In this document: positions 10,381 to 21,371 of the stretch, piece by piece
Position numbering within the stretch: position 1 is the first letter of the stretch
Layout: every line of letters starts with the position of its first letter
Assembly (NCBI GenBank): GCA_017893485.1
Contig: CM030368.1
Location: 177,874,504 to 177,938,503 of the forward strand
Direction of reading: 5' to 3'
Source: Hemerocallis citrina
Lineage: Eukaryota; Streptophyta; Magnoliopsida; Asparagales; Asphodelaceae
Length of the DNA stretch: 64,000 nucleotides
The notes under the pieces: generated by a model
What the model was told of the DNA's origin: nothing
What the model saw: only the letters and a program-made list of their open reading frames with translations
Databases searched by the model: none
Position numbers and translations under genes: made by a program

Positions 10381-10920
10381 CTTCGTTAAGAACACCGAGC
10401 TACCGAGCTGCTGTGGGCAGAGACGAAACCACCAAGTCACCGAACCGAGGGGACGAGGTACCGATCTCCACATATGGAGAAAAAGGCTGCCGAGCCAGCT
10501 TCACCGTCTGATTGTCTCGAAATCTGTGCTAGAACGTGATGAACGTCTCAGATTGCGCCACATCCCCACAAAACGACAAGATAACGTTTTCTCAAAATTT
10601 GAGCCTCTTGTCTCGTGATTTGCGCCGTGATCATGATACACCGCCAGATTAAGCCACGTGGCTCGGCCATAAATCCGAGCTACCTAACTATCGAAAAGCA
10701 AAGAGACCTCGGCACATCCGGAACAAGAACAAAAATTCTACAGCTAGAACGAGTAAAAGGAGCTAACTATTGGCTCTTATGGATCGTTTCAAAAGAAAAG
10801 TAGCTACGGCACGACAGCAAGCAGATGAACTCCAATTTTATTAAAACAACTTAATAATTTTACAAGGCAAAGTTGCTACAAAAGGGCATTACAAAGACTC
10901 TAGAGACCAGTACAACTTTT
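10381..10920 (+). other. Spacer with a single copy of the tail repeat unit (E2)
   Basis: This contains GAGGTACCGATCTCCACATATGGAG near 10455, homologous and in the same direction as the tail units at 14620-15160, followed by unique A-rich sequence. I see no gene in it. The last 100 bases would be the 3' flank of the antisense aORF. Confidence 0.6.
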
Positions 10921-11637
10921 TCAACGCCTCTTCGGAATGGGGACGTTCCGATTCAGAGACACTCGGGGTCGGCATCGCTTAACCTCCGAGCTCGTCTCTA
11001 GGCTGCCGAACCGAGACGCCTCTTCGCCGCTAACTCTAACGGTGACTCCGACTGAGGCTCCGCTCGAGGAAACTGTTATGCCACTTTGGGCATCGGCCGC
11101 GGTCCGACCTGTGACGGGGGGACGAGTCGCGAGCTCGTAGAAGGAGATCCCTCGCTCGCACTCCTCGCGGGTACACGAGGTACTGCGGACGTTAATCCTC
11201 ACGGGCTGAGGCTTTAGTCGAGCAACCTCCTCCTCGAGCTCGACGATCCTATCTTTCAAGGTGTCGTCCTTCACCGATATCTTAAGCCGAGGAAGTTTTG
11301 CCGAGCCCGGGTACTCGACGCTATCAGATATGATACGACGCAGGTTGGTCACCTCGATGCTCTTGTCAACTGTAACCCTCTGCAATTTCTCGACCTTTGT
11401 TGCGAGCTCGTCTCGCTTGGCCAGCGCCAAGGCCAACTCTTCTTCTTTAGCCAAGAGTTCTTCCTCGACTATCCGCAAGTGATGCACCTCGGCCAGTAAT
11501 TCGTTGTTCTTCTTCTCCACGTTGAACAGCACTCTTCGGATCAGGTCGATCTCGCCCTCGAGACGAGCTTCGCGAGACCGCTTGAACAGTTCCGCACGGC
11601 GCCGAGCTGCTACGGTGTCCGAATCAAGTTCGACGAT
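10921..11637 (-). pseudogene. E2 antisense aORF, fourth exon (open, coiled coil)
   Basis: An open frame of about 239 codons follows the acceptor CTTTCAG|ATCGTC at 11638. It begins IVELDSDTVAARRRAELF and continues as a Glu/Lys/Leu-rich coiled coil, then LPRLKISVKDDTLKDRIVEL, and ends in a Ser/Arg-rich tail (PRVSLNRNVPIPKRR). E3 retains the same C terminus at 48400-48820 and E1 the N-terminal half. It has no obvious start codon of its own near the acceptor, which favours splicing from upstream exons. The conserved 18-bp motif and an A-rich stretch lie between them, so alternative ends are possible. No known enzyme motif is visible. Confidence 0.6.
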
Positions 11638-11741
11638 CTGAAAGACGAAGGCATCACATTAAAAGACTATAGCCGAGCCAGACACTTAGACAAATTTGAA
11701 ACTAAATTTTCAAAGAGAAGCCTTTTCATTCCCATCAAAAG

Positions 11742-11759
11742 AGCGGTGGCCAGTCCGCT
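11742..11759 (-). promoter_or_regulatory. Conserved 18-bp motif downstream of aORF stop (E2)
   Basis: AGCGGACTGGCCACCGCT on the minus strand, identical to the E1 copy at 1813-1830, while the flanking bases are only partly alike. Confidence 0.6.
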
Positions 11760-12425
11760 ATAAGGCTTACACAGAGAGGAAAGAAAAAATTACAAAAATA
11801 AAAAGAATCAGGGGTCCACCTGGGGCGGCAGCTGAGATACCGGTGCCTCGCCAGATCGCCCTTCGCCCCTCGACACCTCGGTTCGAGGATCGGCCGATGC
11901 GGTCTTGGGGTCGGCTGGCGCCTTCCCATCCCGAGGTTCATCCTCCTCGTCCCATTCGTCGTCTTCTTCGACCTCTTCGCCCTCATCCTCGGCGACAGGC
12001 CAGAGCCGGTACCCGACCCTCTGAAAGCCAGGGACCCGAGCCTCGACGTGGTCGAGCGCCCTGGCATAGGACTTCTCCATATTCTCCTCCATATGCTTTT
12101 TCGCCTCGGCTTCGACCTTTGCCCTTATCACTGCCGCCAAGGCGTCCTTCTCCGCCTTTGCCGCCTCCATGGCCTTCACGGACTCTGCCAACTCCTCGGC
12201 AGCCTTAGCAAATTTGGCGACCTCCGCGACGAGCTGCTGCTTAGTTCGCTCCAAGTTCGCCTCGAGGTCAGCGACTCGAACCTCCAAGCCTTCCGAGCGG
12301 TGTTGCTCCGCCTCGAGCTACCTAACTGCCCTTGCCTTCTCTGCCCTGTCCTTGTCACAGGCAGCCTTCAGTTCCCGCTCCTGCTCGGCGAACTCTTGAA
12401 TCAGATGGCCGAAGTGACAGGTGGC

Positions 12426-12499
12426 CTGTGGAAAGAAGGAGTTAGAGCCGAGCTGTGAACTTAGGCGAAATTCTTAAAGAGAGGAAAATCAAGACTTAC
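12426..12499 (-). other. Intron 2 of E2 aORF
   Basis: The donor is GTCG|GTAAGT and the acceptor TCCACAG|GCC, 74 nt, phase 0 on both sides, matching introns in E1 and E3. Confidence 0.8.
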
Positions 12500-12966
12500 C
12501 GACATAAGCGATCGGGCGACCCCGTAGGTGTCATCACCGGTCATCCCCGCCTTTAGGGCAGCTCGGTCCTTGGGGGTCGCTAGATGCTTCATGGCCTGCA
12601 TACACATCTGTGAGTTACCGAGGAAGCCGTCATGGTTCTTCACCCGCCAGTCGGGGACGAGCAGCTTCTTGTGCCGCTCGGTTAGAATCTCCTCGGCCTG
12701 AGTCGTCAGGGGAGGTGCCTCGAGCGACAGCGCCGCCGAAACAGAAAAGACCTCACCGGCCACGGCAGACGAAGCCGGAGCCGAAGGGTCGGCGGGAATA
12801 GCCACCACTAACGATGGAACTTGAGTAGAAGGGGCAGGGTCGGCGACTACCGAAGCAGCCTTGGTAGGGTGGCCAGACGAAGGACCCGTGCCCTTCCTCT
12901 TCCTCTTCCTATCGTCAGCAACCTTGCCTCGCTCGTTCATCATCCCAAGAAAATCCATCTTCAGCG

Positions 12967-13059
12967 CTTTTGTTCCGGACAACCAAACAAACAACAAGTT
13001 AGAAAAACGAACAAGAAACTTAAAGAAAAAAAATTTGCTACAAGATGTCAGGGGCATAC
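12967..13059 (-). other. Intron 1 of E2 aORF
   Basis: The donor is CCGA|GTATGC and the acceptor ACAAAAG|CGC, 93 nt, T-rich, phase 1. The acceptor is weaker than in E1 and E3, but it restores the same frame leading into the basic patch. Confidence 0.7.
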
Positions 13060-14228
13060 TCGGGTCGATCGGACTAAGGCCCGACCCGTATAGCACCTCC
13101 TCGGTCATTTCTATCCAACTCAACATCGGGAGAGCAATGAGCTTCGCCGCCACCTCCTCCTCGGCCGCAGTCAGCACTAGGTCGACCCTTGCGAACTTCG
13201 GCACCTCTACCTTCCACCGCTTCGGAAAGTCCAACGTCGCCCCCTTTAACAGAAAAAACTTCAATTTCCAACCTTTTATCGAATCCAGATTCTCTATGAG
13301 CCTAACGCCTTTCCGAGGTGACAGGTAGTAGCGAGGCTCGGCCATATTCATCCGGTGGATTCGATACAAGCTCCGGAGGACCACCAAGTCAGGCTCGACC
13401 TTGGCATTGTGGCACTGCAACAAGAAGGCGAGCACGTGGCACCATGAGTTCGGCATAAACTGGGTCGGCGCCAGGCAATACCACTGAAGTACCTCCAACA
13501 CGAAGGGATGTAGGGGGAACCGCAAGCCGGCGCTCAAAGAGTCGACGTCAAACACACATGTATCCGACGGCAGTTCGGAGTTCGCACGCATCCCAGGGCC
13601 GGGGAGGATCAGCTTGTACTCCGGAGGGATGGCGAACCCCTTTCTAATCCGGAGCAGGTCCTTCTCAGACAATACCGAGGCAATTTCGTCCACCTCGGTA
13701 GTCTCTCTCGGGTTGTTTTCCTCGTAAACTGCCGACCTACCAACGATCGCCTTCTCCAGAAGATCACCCTCGTACCGACTAATTCAGGTGTGGCCAGACA
13801 GCACACTAGGGTACCGGCCCGACTCAGGGGCTCGCCTCTCAGTCTCCACGATCTCCTCGACTACAGGAGACCGGGCCACTACCTTCTTCCTCTTCTCCTC
13901 GGCCACGGAAGGTCCTACCACCTCCTTCCCCTTTCTCCGGCTCGACACTTGCCTCCTCGCCTCGGCACTACTATTGTCCAAGGACGAGGCCTCACTTCCC
14001 GAGTTTACCCTTGACATCTCTAAAAAAGTATAGGCAAACACACTGACCTTGAGGTGACGTTTCCTTGAGTTCACGGCCGGAATTAGATCACCAGAAATCT
14101 CCTGGCCCACGCGACAGCTAGCGCAACCACCCTAGAGCACGAATCGCCGCTAGCAGAGCAAACTGAGAGTAAAAGTGAAAACTAGAGAGTAAAAGTGAGA
14201 ATGAGCCAAGGGGTGAAGGGGGGTGAGG

Positions 14229-14235
14229 ATTTATA
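14229..14235 (-). promoter_or_regulatory. Antisense TATA box upstream of E2 aORF
   Basis: TATAAAT on the minus strand, about 212 nt before the chosen ATG at 14017, between the aORF and the tail repeats. The position parallels E1 and E3. Confidence 0.5.
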
Positions 14236-14329
14236 ACCTCAAAGCGACGTTTAGGCTTCCTTGGGCATTTAAAAGCCCACTAAGAGAAGGCAAAACGCCA
14301 AAACAAAGACTCTTCAAATCGCTTAAGTC

Positions 14330-15480
14330 CATGACTCGGCCACCGGTGTGCATAGCCGAGCTACCAAACAGCTTGGCTAAGCAACCGAGCTACTAGGTCG
14401 GAGGATGGCGACGGTTCGAAACCAGAACTCTTCAAAACGCTTCTTATAACCCGGCCACCGGTGTACATAACCGAGCTACCGAACAGCTTTGCTAAGCAAC
14501 CGAGCTACCGGGCCGGAGGATGGCGACGGTTCAAAACCAGAACTCTTCAAAACACCTAACTCCATCCCTCGGCAATCAACACCCCGACGTGCCACCGAAC
14601 AACCGTTCTAACCGAACTGAGGTGCCGAGGTACCGACCTCCACATATGGAGAAAAATTCTGCCGAGGCCGAATCACCGTCGAATCGTTCCAAAATTCGTG
14701 TCAAAACTTGTTGGATTGTTCAGATAGCGCCATGCCCACAAAACGACAAGATAATGTTTTCTCGTGATCTGAACCCTGTCCTCGTGATTCACGCCGTGAT
14801 GGATGCTTAGGATCGCGCCACGTAGCTCGGCAGATCCTGAGGCTCCGGACCGAGCCGCAGAAGTGCCGAACTGAGGTGCCGAGGTACCGACCTCCACATA
14901 TGGAGAAGAAGTCTGCCGAGGCTGAATCGCCGTCGGATCGTTCCAAAATTCGTGTCAAAACTTGATGGACGGTTCAGATAGCGCCACGCCCACAAAACGA
15001 AAAGATAACGTTTTCTCGTGATCTGAACCCCATCCTCGTGATTCACGCCGTAATGGATGCTCAGGATCGCACCACGTAGCTCGGCAAATCCTGAGGCTCC
15101 GGGCCGAGCTGCGGTAGTAGCCGAACCGAGGTGCCGAGGAACCGACCCCTACATATGGAGAAAATTTAAGCCGACCCTCCTCAGCCGTTGGATCTTGTCA
15201 AAAAACGTGCTTGACGCGATGGATGACTCAGATCTTGCCACATTCACCAAGCGACAAGATATCATTTTTTTGAGATCCGCGCTGAGATGGACGCTCAGGA
15301 TCTTGCCACGTAGTTCGGCAGATTCCGAGGTACCGAGCCGAGTTGCCGAGGAGCCGAGCCGAGCAACCGAGGCACCGACCCTCTCATACGGAGAAACTAT
15401 ATGCCGAGCAACTTGGATCATCCGATCCACCAAAAAATCGCACTCGAAGTTGATGGAGGGCCCAGATCGCGACACGCCAT
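14330..15480 (+). repeat. Imperfect tail repeats of E2 (unexpanded minisatellite units)
   Basis: Three to four diverged copies of about 240 bp share CCGAGGTACCGACCTCCACATATGG, a GATAA-GTTTTCTCGTGATC block and a TAGCTCGGCAGATCCTGAGG block. The GCCGAG...ACCGACC...TATGGGGAAAA core is homologous to the 58-bp E1 unit. No genes are seen. Confidence 0.7.
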
Positions 15481-15910
15481 AAATCGGTATTAAAAATTAG
15501 TTTTTATTTATTTTAATCATTTTATTTATTTAAAAATTGCCAAAAATGGTTAAAAATTCGGGAAAATTAATTCAAAATCCCGAAAAATAATTATAAAATT
15601 GGGGAAATATTGTTGAGCCCTCGAGTAAATAATTATTGCCCAGGACAATTTATTAAGACCCCCGAACGACGAATCGACACTTCGCAAAATTAAAAAAAAA
15701 TAATCCCAAAAAATAGATAAAAATCACCAAATTTCCAGAAGAGTTCAAGAACAACTCAAAGCGCACATCCAACTCGAAAAATTACCATACTGGCTCATAC
15801 AAAGATTCGAAACTCCCCGTTAGACTCCGATACAACCCCGTAAGCCATGAAAACAGTAAAACTACTCCTCAAAGGCTGATCAAGCTCAGTCTTCGGGAGT
15901 GGGGGGCTCG
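15481..15910 (+). other. E2 3' untranslated region and polypurine tract
   Basis: An A/T-rich stretch to about 15640 is followed by unique sequence, AAAGGCTGATCAAGCTCAG and the purine-rich GGGAGTGGGGGGCTCG that directly precedes the LTR. I see no gene. Confidence 0.7.
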
Positions 15911-16499
15911 TGATATGGCTAAAAATAGGGTTAAATCGGGATTGTCCAAATCGGGCACGAATCTTAAAGCCTAGAGATAAAATGGTAATTTCACCTACTA
16001 ACGGGTCTGAAATGGGTACTGGATCTCCTCCCCAAAAATCTAATAACCCATGAACGGATCCACCTCAACTGGGTGCGGGTTGCAACCCGCAACAAACCCG
16101 GTCCAGCAGGATAGGATTAGGGTTTCTGATTAATTCAAATCAACGGCCCTGATTCATATCTATCCTTTCACTGGGAATTAAGGATTACATTCCTTATCTA
16201 ACCACAGGGATTACATTCCTAATTTGACCCCAACGGCAGCTATAAATACCCCCATCCATCTCCATTAAGAGGTAATCAATCTTTTACCAGTTTACGCTCT
16301 TTCATAATCTTCCTGATTACTGACATGAGCGTCAGAGGGTGCATCACCGGGATCAACCCCAGTGTCTCGCACTTTTTGCAGGTGAACGGCGGGAGTCAGC
16401 GGTCAGACTCCGACGGAACAGGTTCAGGTTTGTTATTCAGGTTTTCCAAGAATTCACAAATACTATCTGTTTGCCCCCACACCAGATTTAGCGGTAACA
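15911..16499 (+). mobile_element. 3' LTR of E2 (Tat family), 589 bp
   Basis: It starts TGATATGGCT, has TATAAATA at 16241-16248 and a GAGCGTCAGAGGGTGCATC block, and ends GGTAACA. It shares the E1 LTR layout but has several indels. The following GTACC (16500-16504) would be the right target-site copy. The left one is outside the window. Confidence 0.85.
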
Positions 16500-16623
16500 G
16501 TACCCAAAACCCAATATCCATTTCTATTGAATCTTGACCCACAAACCCACTAACACAAAACCACTTCACATCCCCACTAAAAGAACCCCCCAGATATTTA
16601 CTCCTCATGATCCCAACTCCCCG

Positions 16624-16625
<2 letters not shown>

Positions 16626-16677
<52 letters not shown>
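16626..16677. repeat. (CT)n microsatellite
   Basis: About 25 CT units end directly at the left terminus of the TRIM. A further (CT) run follows the TRIM at about 17929-17958, suggesting insertion into a CT tract. Confidence 0.95.
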
Positions 16678-16682
<5 letters not shown>

Positions 16683-17872
16683 CGCCCCTGCCCTAGCTCG
16701 GATAATTTATACAATTTAGAAGACAAATTATTTATAGTATGGTACAACTGCCCACCACAGGCTACCTCTCAAAAGGTGGTTAACCAGATTGGTGACTCTT
16801 GATCATAGGCTATATTATTTATATATTATTTTATTCTTGGAAATCTCCGATATGGGACTATTCCCATACCTTTTCTCTTTTTCAATAATGCATAGCCGAA
16901 GCTATGCATGCCAATACCTGGGTGGGCCCCAGTGGAAGCCCACGTCAGCCGTAGGTTTACCGAAGTCAACAGCTTTATGCTATTTCTTTCAATTCAAGTG
17001 GGCCCCTCCATTCCATTTCCAAATCAACCTTTTAAACATATTTACAAACCAGCCAACTATATACTTTATTCAACATATATATATACTACATATATATATA
17101 TACTCTTTTTGAAAACTACGTGGTGTTACACTCCCCCCCCCCCCTCTTCAGAAATCAGCATCCTCGCTGAGCACGGGCATGCACAATCTAGTGCAGGATC
17201 TCCTTTCTAGCCAATGTGGAGTGCAGTACCCTGATTCTGCTAGCTGCACCGTACCCCGATTCTGCGGGTGGTCCATTATTTCAGGCCGCCACCTTGCTCC
17301 CTCTCAGGCATACCCGTACATCTGCTAGCTCCATCACATGCATACATCTCGCCCATTCTTACCCACACTCGGTGTCGAAATTCGGCTCCGATACCATTTT
17401 TAATGCCCCTGCCCCTAGCTCGGACAATTTATACAATTTAGAAGACAAATTATTTATAGTATAGTACAACTGACCATCACAGGCTGCCTCTCAAAAGGTG
17501 GTTAACCGGATTGGTGACTCTTGATCATAGGCTATATTATTTATATATTATTTTATTCTTGGAAATCTCTAATATGGGACTATTCCCATACCTTTTCTCT
17601 TTTTCAATAATGCACAGCCGAAGCTATGCTTGCCAATACCTGGGTGGGCCCCAGCGGAAGCCCACGTCAGCCATAGGCTGACCGAAGTCAATAGCTTTAT
17701 GCTGTTTCTTTTCAATTCAAGTGGGCCCCTCCATTCCATTTCCAAATCAACCTTTTTAACATATTTACAAACCAGCCAATTATTCATATAACAACCAACT
17801 ATATACTTTATTCAACATATATATATACTACATATATATATATATATATACTCTTTTTGAAAACTACGGGGT

Positions 17873-17878
<6 letters not shown>
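16678..17878 (-). mobile_element. TRIM-like non-autonomous LTR element (minus strand)
   Basis: The left LTR is 16678-17130 (TGTAACGCCCC to GGTGTTACA). The right LTR is about 17398-17878 and nearly repeats it, with a TA-rich expansion. Between them lie a C-tract (the reversed PPT, near 17131-17145), CAGCATCCTCGCTGAGCAC and the reversed PBS GGCTCCGATACCA (17384-17396). It shares LTR core blocks (AGTCCCATATCGG; GGTTAACCACCTTTTGAGAG) and internal sequence with the TRIM at 44581-45373. No coding capacity. TSDs are not recognisable, because both flanks are microsatellite. Confidence 0.85.
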
Positions 17879-17911
<33 letters not shown>

Positions 17912-17926
17912 ACACACACACACACA

Positions 17927-17965
<39 letters not shown>
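17876..17965. repeat. (CA)n(CT)n(GT)n compound microsatellite
   Basis: The CA run begins in the terminal ACACA of the TRIM LTR and passes into CT and then GT. It probably grew from the LTR end. Confidence 0.95.
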
Positions 17966-17966
<1 letters not shown>

Positions 17967-20028
17967 TCTTAATAAACAAATCCCCAGGAAAACCCTTAAC
18001 CTTCCCCATTACTGTTCAAACCTAACCCCCAAACAGTAACCTCTTCATCTTCCCCACGTCATCATCCTCTGCCTTCGCTTGACTCATCCTCCTCAGCCAT
18101 CACCACCCCGCGACCACTGCCCTCGCCCTGCCGTCAGCAACCCGTCACCTTCCATCCCATTCTGCTGTCCTCCTCGTACAAGCCACCGGAACCCATCGAC
18201 GCCCTATCACCTCCTGCAACTCCCACTCATCCTCGTTTTAGTCATCGCCTTTTCCTCCCGCAACCGCCTCAAGACTCTCCATCGTCTTCTCCGTCCTCGT
18301 CACCCCATCGTCTCCCTCCTCGCCTCATCGCCCTATTGCCTCCTCGTCTTCCAGCTCTGTTCACCTCCGACCTCGCCTCCAGTCGCGGCACCGTCCACCC
18401 ACCGAAGTGAACCCCTCTGTGCTGCTCCTCCTCGTCGACAGCCTTACCGACCTCCGCGCTCCTATCAGTCGACAGTTGCTCACCAGTCCAACTCCTAAGA
18501 ACCCATCGACGCCCCTCCCCTCGCACGGTTGACCTCCGCCTTATGCTCCTCACAATCACCCGTCAACCACCCTCTTGCGGTTGTGTTCTTTGCGTCCCTT
18601 CACCGTCAGCCACCGCCGTCACTGAAGTCGAGCCAAGCCGAAGTCCTCGCCGCCATTGCTGATCTCGCCCTTGCTATTTGTTGGCTATTTTTTGTTTGGG
18701 ATTACTGATCCACTATTGATGTATTGGGAGGTTTTTGTTGGCTATTTTGTGTGCTGCTGGTTATTATTGGGCAATCCACTGGTTGCTGTTCTCGATCCCG
18801 TGTTTTGCCGTTTGGTGTTTTGCCCCTTGTTATTGGACTCCTGCTGTGTTGCTGTGTGTTTCTTTTTGCACGTAGTGTGCATGTGTCGCCCGAGGATCCT
18901 AATCCCATTATTCCCTATATTCGGATCTAATCATCTCTAAAGGCAAATCATCTCACCCTCGAATTGTATTGTATCATATTCGATATTATTTATTGAATTC
19001 CGCAAGTATATCTATATTGATTATCGTATATCTTCTATTGTTATCTATCGTTGGGATACTACAAATTTATACGAGTGAATCCAAGTAGTAGTCTTGACTT
19101 CGTGCCATCCTTTTGCCTCCGACTTATGGAGATCTTGCATGCATTCCTATAGTTAATTATTGAATATAGGAATAGGGATTGTTATTGTATTCATGTCATG
19201 ACATTACACAACTATTGTAGATTTTATACTAGTGTTGATTGCTCATATGATTGATGTTGGTGTATTAGTTGATTGTGATTAGTAAGATTATGGACATTAT
19301 ACATCTTAATATCATGTTCACATAGATGTAACTTGTTGTGATTTATGTTGTCAACCCCTAACTCATCGTTCATAACATTTTAATTATTTTATTCATGAAA
19401 AATATATTGAGACCCTAAAATTTACTGTCAACCTGAACATTGTCATGCTGTTTCGACCAAGATACTATCATCAAAATCAATAACTTTCTGAATATGAAGT
19501 GTAGCCCCATGTGTCTAGTTTCCAGAACATCAAGAATTATTGAATTCCAATTTATATTGCATGAGTTATGACCATTTTACTGCTACTGCATTTGATTTCC
19601 AGATTTATGCATATACCATGTTAAACTGATGAAATAGATGAACTAATGATCAATTATTGCCATGATAATTTTCTGATTGATAGTTAACATGCTTAGTGTC
19701 ATGAAAATTATTTTTGATGACTTTTAAAATGAATATTTACTGCTTTTATAACTGAAACTAGTTAACATCGATAACTAGACAGAATCTGTAACCTATAAAG
19801 AACACTGCAATTCGCCTAGTTACTGTTGTCGGATTTTGGACTTTAAATATACGTTGGAACCGGCAAGGATTCTAGTTTCTAGAACTCCTGACGGATCCAC
19901 ATTTTCTATTCTATAGCAGCGGAAAATTCAATTTTAGTCTAACAACCTACTGCTGTCTAGAATTGAGTTTTCCATGTTTTGATAATATAATCGAATCTAT
20001 ATTATTGTATTGGATGCATTTAATTGTG

Positions 20029-20882
20029 TAAATTGTATTGCATGATCTTATACTGTTGTGTCATCATTCTAGTGCCCTATTGATCATCTCATCGTCCCCA
20101 TTGATAGTATTGTCTCTATTGTTCCCTATTATTATCGAAATATTGCCAACAGCCATTGCATATTGATTGAATAAAAAATTGTTAACAAGCCGGGTTTAAG
20201 GGTGACTTAAGTAGTGGACAATGTAGTGACTATACTCGAAGGAGAGGCACATGTTTCCCTAAATATTCTTAACAGCTATTGTTTTATCGATGAATTATGG
20301 CTTACGGCAGTAACCCAATCTATCGTGTATTGTATTAGGGCCAATTATCTTATCGTGCAGTAATTATTGAATTGCAACTATTGAATATTGATTATCGTTG
20401 CCGAATACAAGATCTATAGAATCTACCACTTAGGTCTAAACGAAATTGGTTGTATGCATCAAACCTGTAGTATGGAACGCAGTAGTACATGCATTAGTTA
20501 GGACTAAAATAAATAATAGACTTAAGATTGACATCGCATCGTCATTGCATGTTGAATAGTGTTATCGTTATTTCTATCATTATTGATATCGTTTATTGTT
20601 ATTTTTATTGATCATTGTCATTGGACATTGCATCATTATCATTTTGCCATTGTTCATTGCAATGGCTGTTGGCAATATTTCGATAATAATGGGGAACAAT
20701 AGAGACAATACTATCAATGGGGACGATGAGATGATCAATAGGGCACTAGAATGATGACACAACAGTATAAGATCATGCAATACAATTTAGGAGATCTTGC
20801 CTATTGATCATCTCATCATCCCCATTGATAGTATTGTCTCTATTGTTCCCTATTATTATCGAAATATTGCCAACAGCCATTG
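20029..20882. repeat. Inverted and direct copies of one ~130-bp segment forming a foldback
   Basis: A segment at 20029-20162 is repeated inverted at 20657-20789, with about one mismatch seen, and its 3' part is repeated directly at 20800-20882. The arms 20660-20742 and 20800-20882 (83 bp each, two mismatches seen) flank a 57-nt loop, so a transcript would form a long near-perfect hairpin. It lies in LTR T3, with no protein coding seen. Confidence 0.85.
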
Positions 20883-21371
20883 TTTATTGAATTCATTGTT
20901 ATATCGTAAATATCATTATTTCACTGCTTTCTCTACTTACTGTCCACGACTTGCTCTAATGACATATTATTCTCTCTTTTTAGATGAAGAGCTTACAGGT
21001 AATCAAGGAGAATTACCTAATGGATTGGGAGAACGGCATTGGTGAAGAATTGATAGCATCGCGCTTAATTGATTATTGTTTTGTTATGAAGACTTAAATA
21101 ATTGAAAGTTATTATTTCTTTGTATTGTGGGCTTTTAACCCGAATATTGTTATTGTTGTTTCCGATATTGGATTATTATTATATTTGGTTATTTCATGCT
21201 CAAATTCCAAGTATTGTTATTCATGTAATTATCCTTTCATTGCATGCATGGTTGTATTGCTCCTTGTTATATTGTTGGGTTGAATCGATAATAGCTTATG
21301 AATTATTCAAGTCATTCCTAGGCCAACGTCACGTGCTTGCATTCCTTATTTTTGGGAATTGGGGCATGACA

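Larger units (their letters stand above)
11808..14017 (-). pseudogene. E2 antisense aORF, exons 1-3 (PF04195-like + NLS + coiled coil)
   Basis: Exons are 14017-13060, 12966-12500 and 12425-11808, separated by introns of 93 and 74 nt with GTATGC and GTAAGT donors. Exon 1 has a Ser-rich N terminus and the PF04195-like domain (GLRFPLHPFVLEVLQWYCLA, then YYLSPRKGVRLIENLDSIKG). Exon 2 has a basic RKRKRK patch and the FLGNSQMCMQAMKHLATPKD block. Exon 3 is a coiled coil with a very acidic C terminus. Intron 1 has no stop and a length divisible by three, so unspliced RNA would also be translatable. Defects are an in-frame TGA at 13784-13786, before the domain, and TAG at 12318-12320. It lies antisense to the retroelement and has its own TATA box. 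Confidence 0.75.
8209..16499 (+). mobile_element. Tat/Retand-like Ty3/gypsy element E2 (5'-truncated)
   Basis: In order: the end of pol with integrase (8209-9591), five 115-bp repeats (9771-10380), an antisense aORF with four exons (14017-10921), imperfect repeats (14330-15480), UTR with PPT (15481-15910) and 3' LTR (15911-16499). The 5' half is displaced to the left by the nested Tekay and E1 insertions. E2 itself sits in the long LTR T3, which continues at 16500. Confidence 0.8.
16500..21371 (+). mobile_element. Long Tekay-type LTR T3 (5' part displaced), containing a TRIM
   Basis: The sequence ends in GGGGCATGACA at 21371, where E4 tail repeats resume. It has a C-rich leader-like part (18000-18640) and A/T-rich remainder with phrases shared with T4, such as CTAGTTTC(T/C)AGAAC followed by GACGGATC (19875; 32250). 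The left end is interrupted by E2 at 16499, so its start lies outside the window. A TRIM sits at 16678-17878. Frames in the C-rich part are proline-rich low complexity, and I do not call a gene there. Confidence 0.55.

Noticed and set aside
14018..14070. CTCAAGGT...TTTAG as a 5'UTR intron of the E2 aORF
   Set aside because: It would be only about 27 nt, far below plant intron length, and is not matched in E1 or E3.
16534..17464. Small frames across the TRIM and the CT tract
   Set aside because: They cross LTR borders and microsatellites and have no conservation in the sibling TRIM.
18079..18559. Proline/serine-rich frames on both strands that might be a host gene
   Set aside because: Low-complexity C-rich leader of an LTR, open in overlapping frames, without domain or intron structure.
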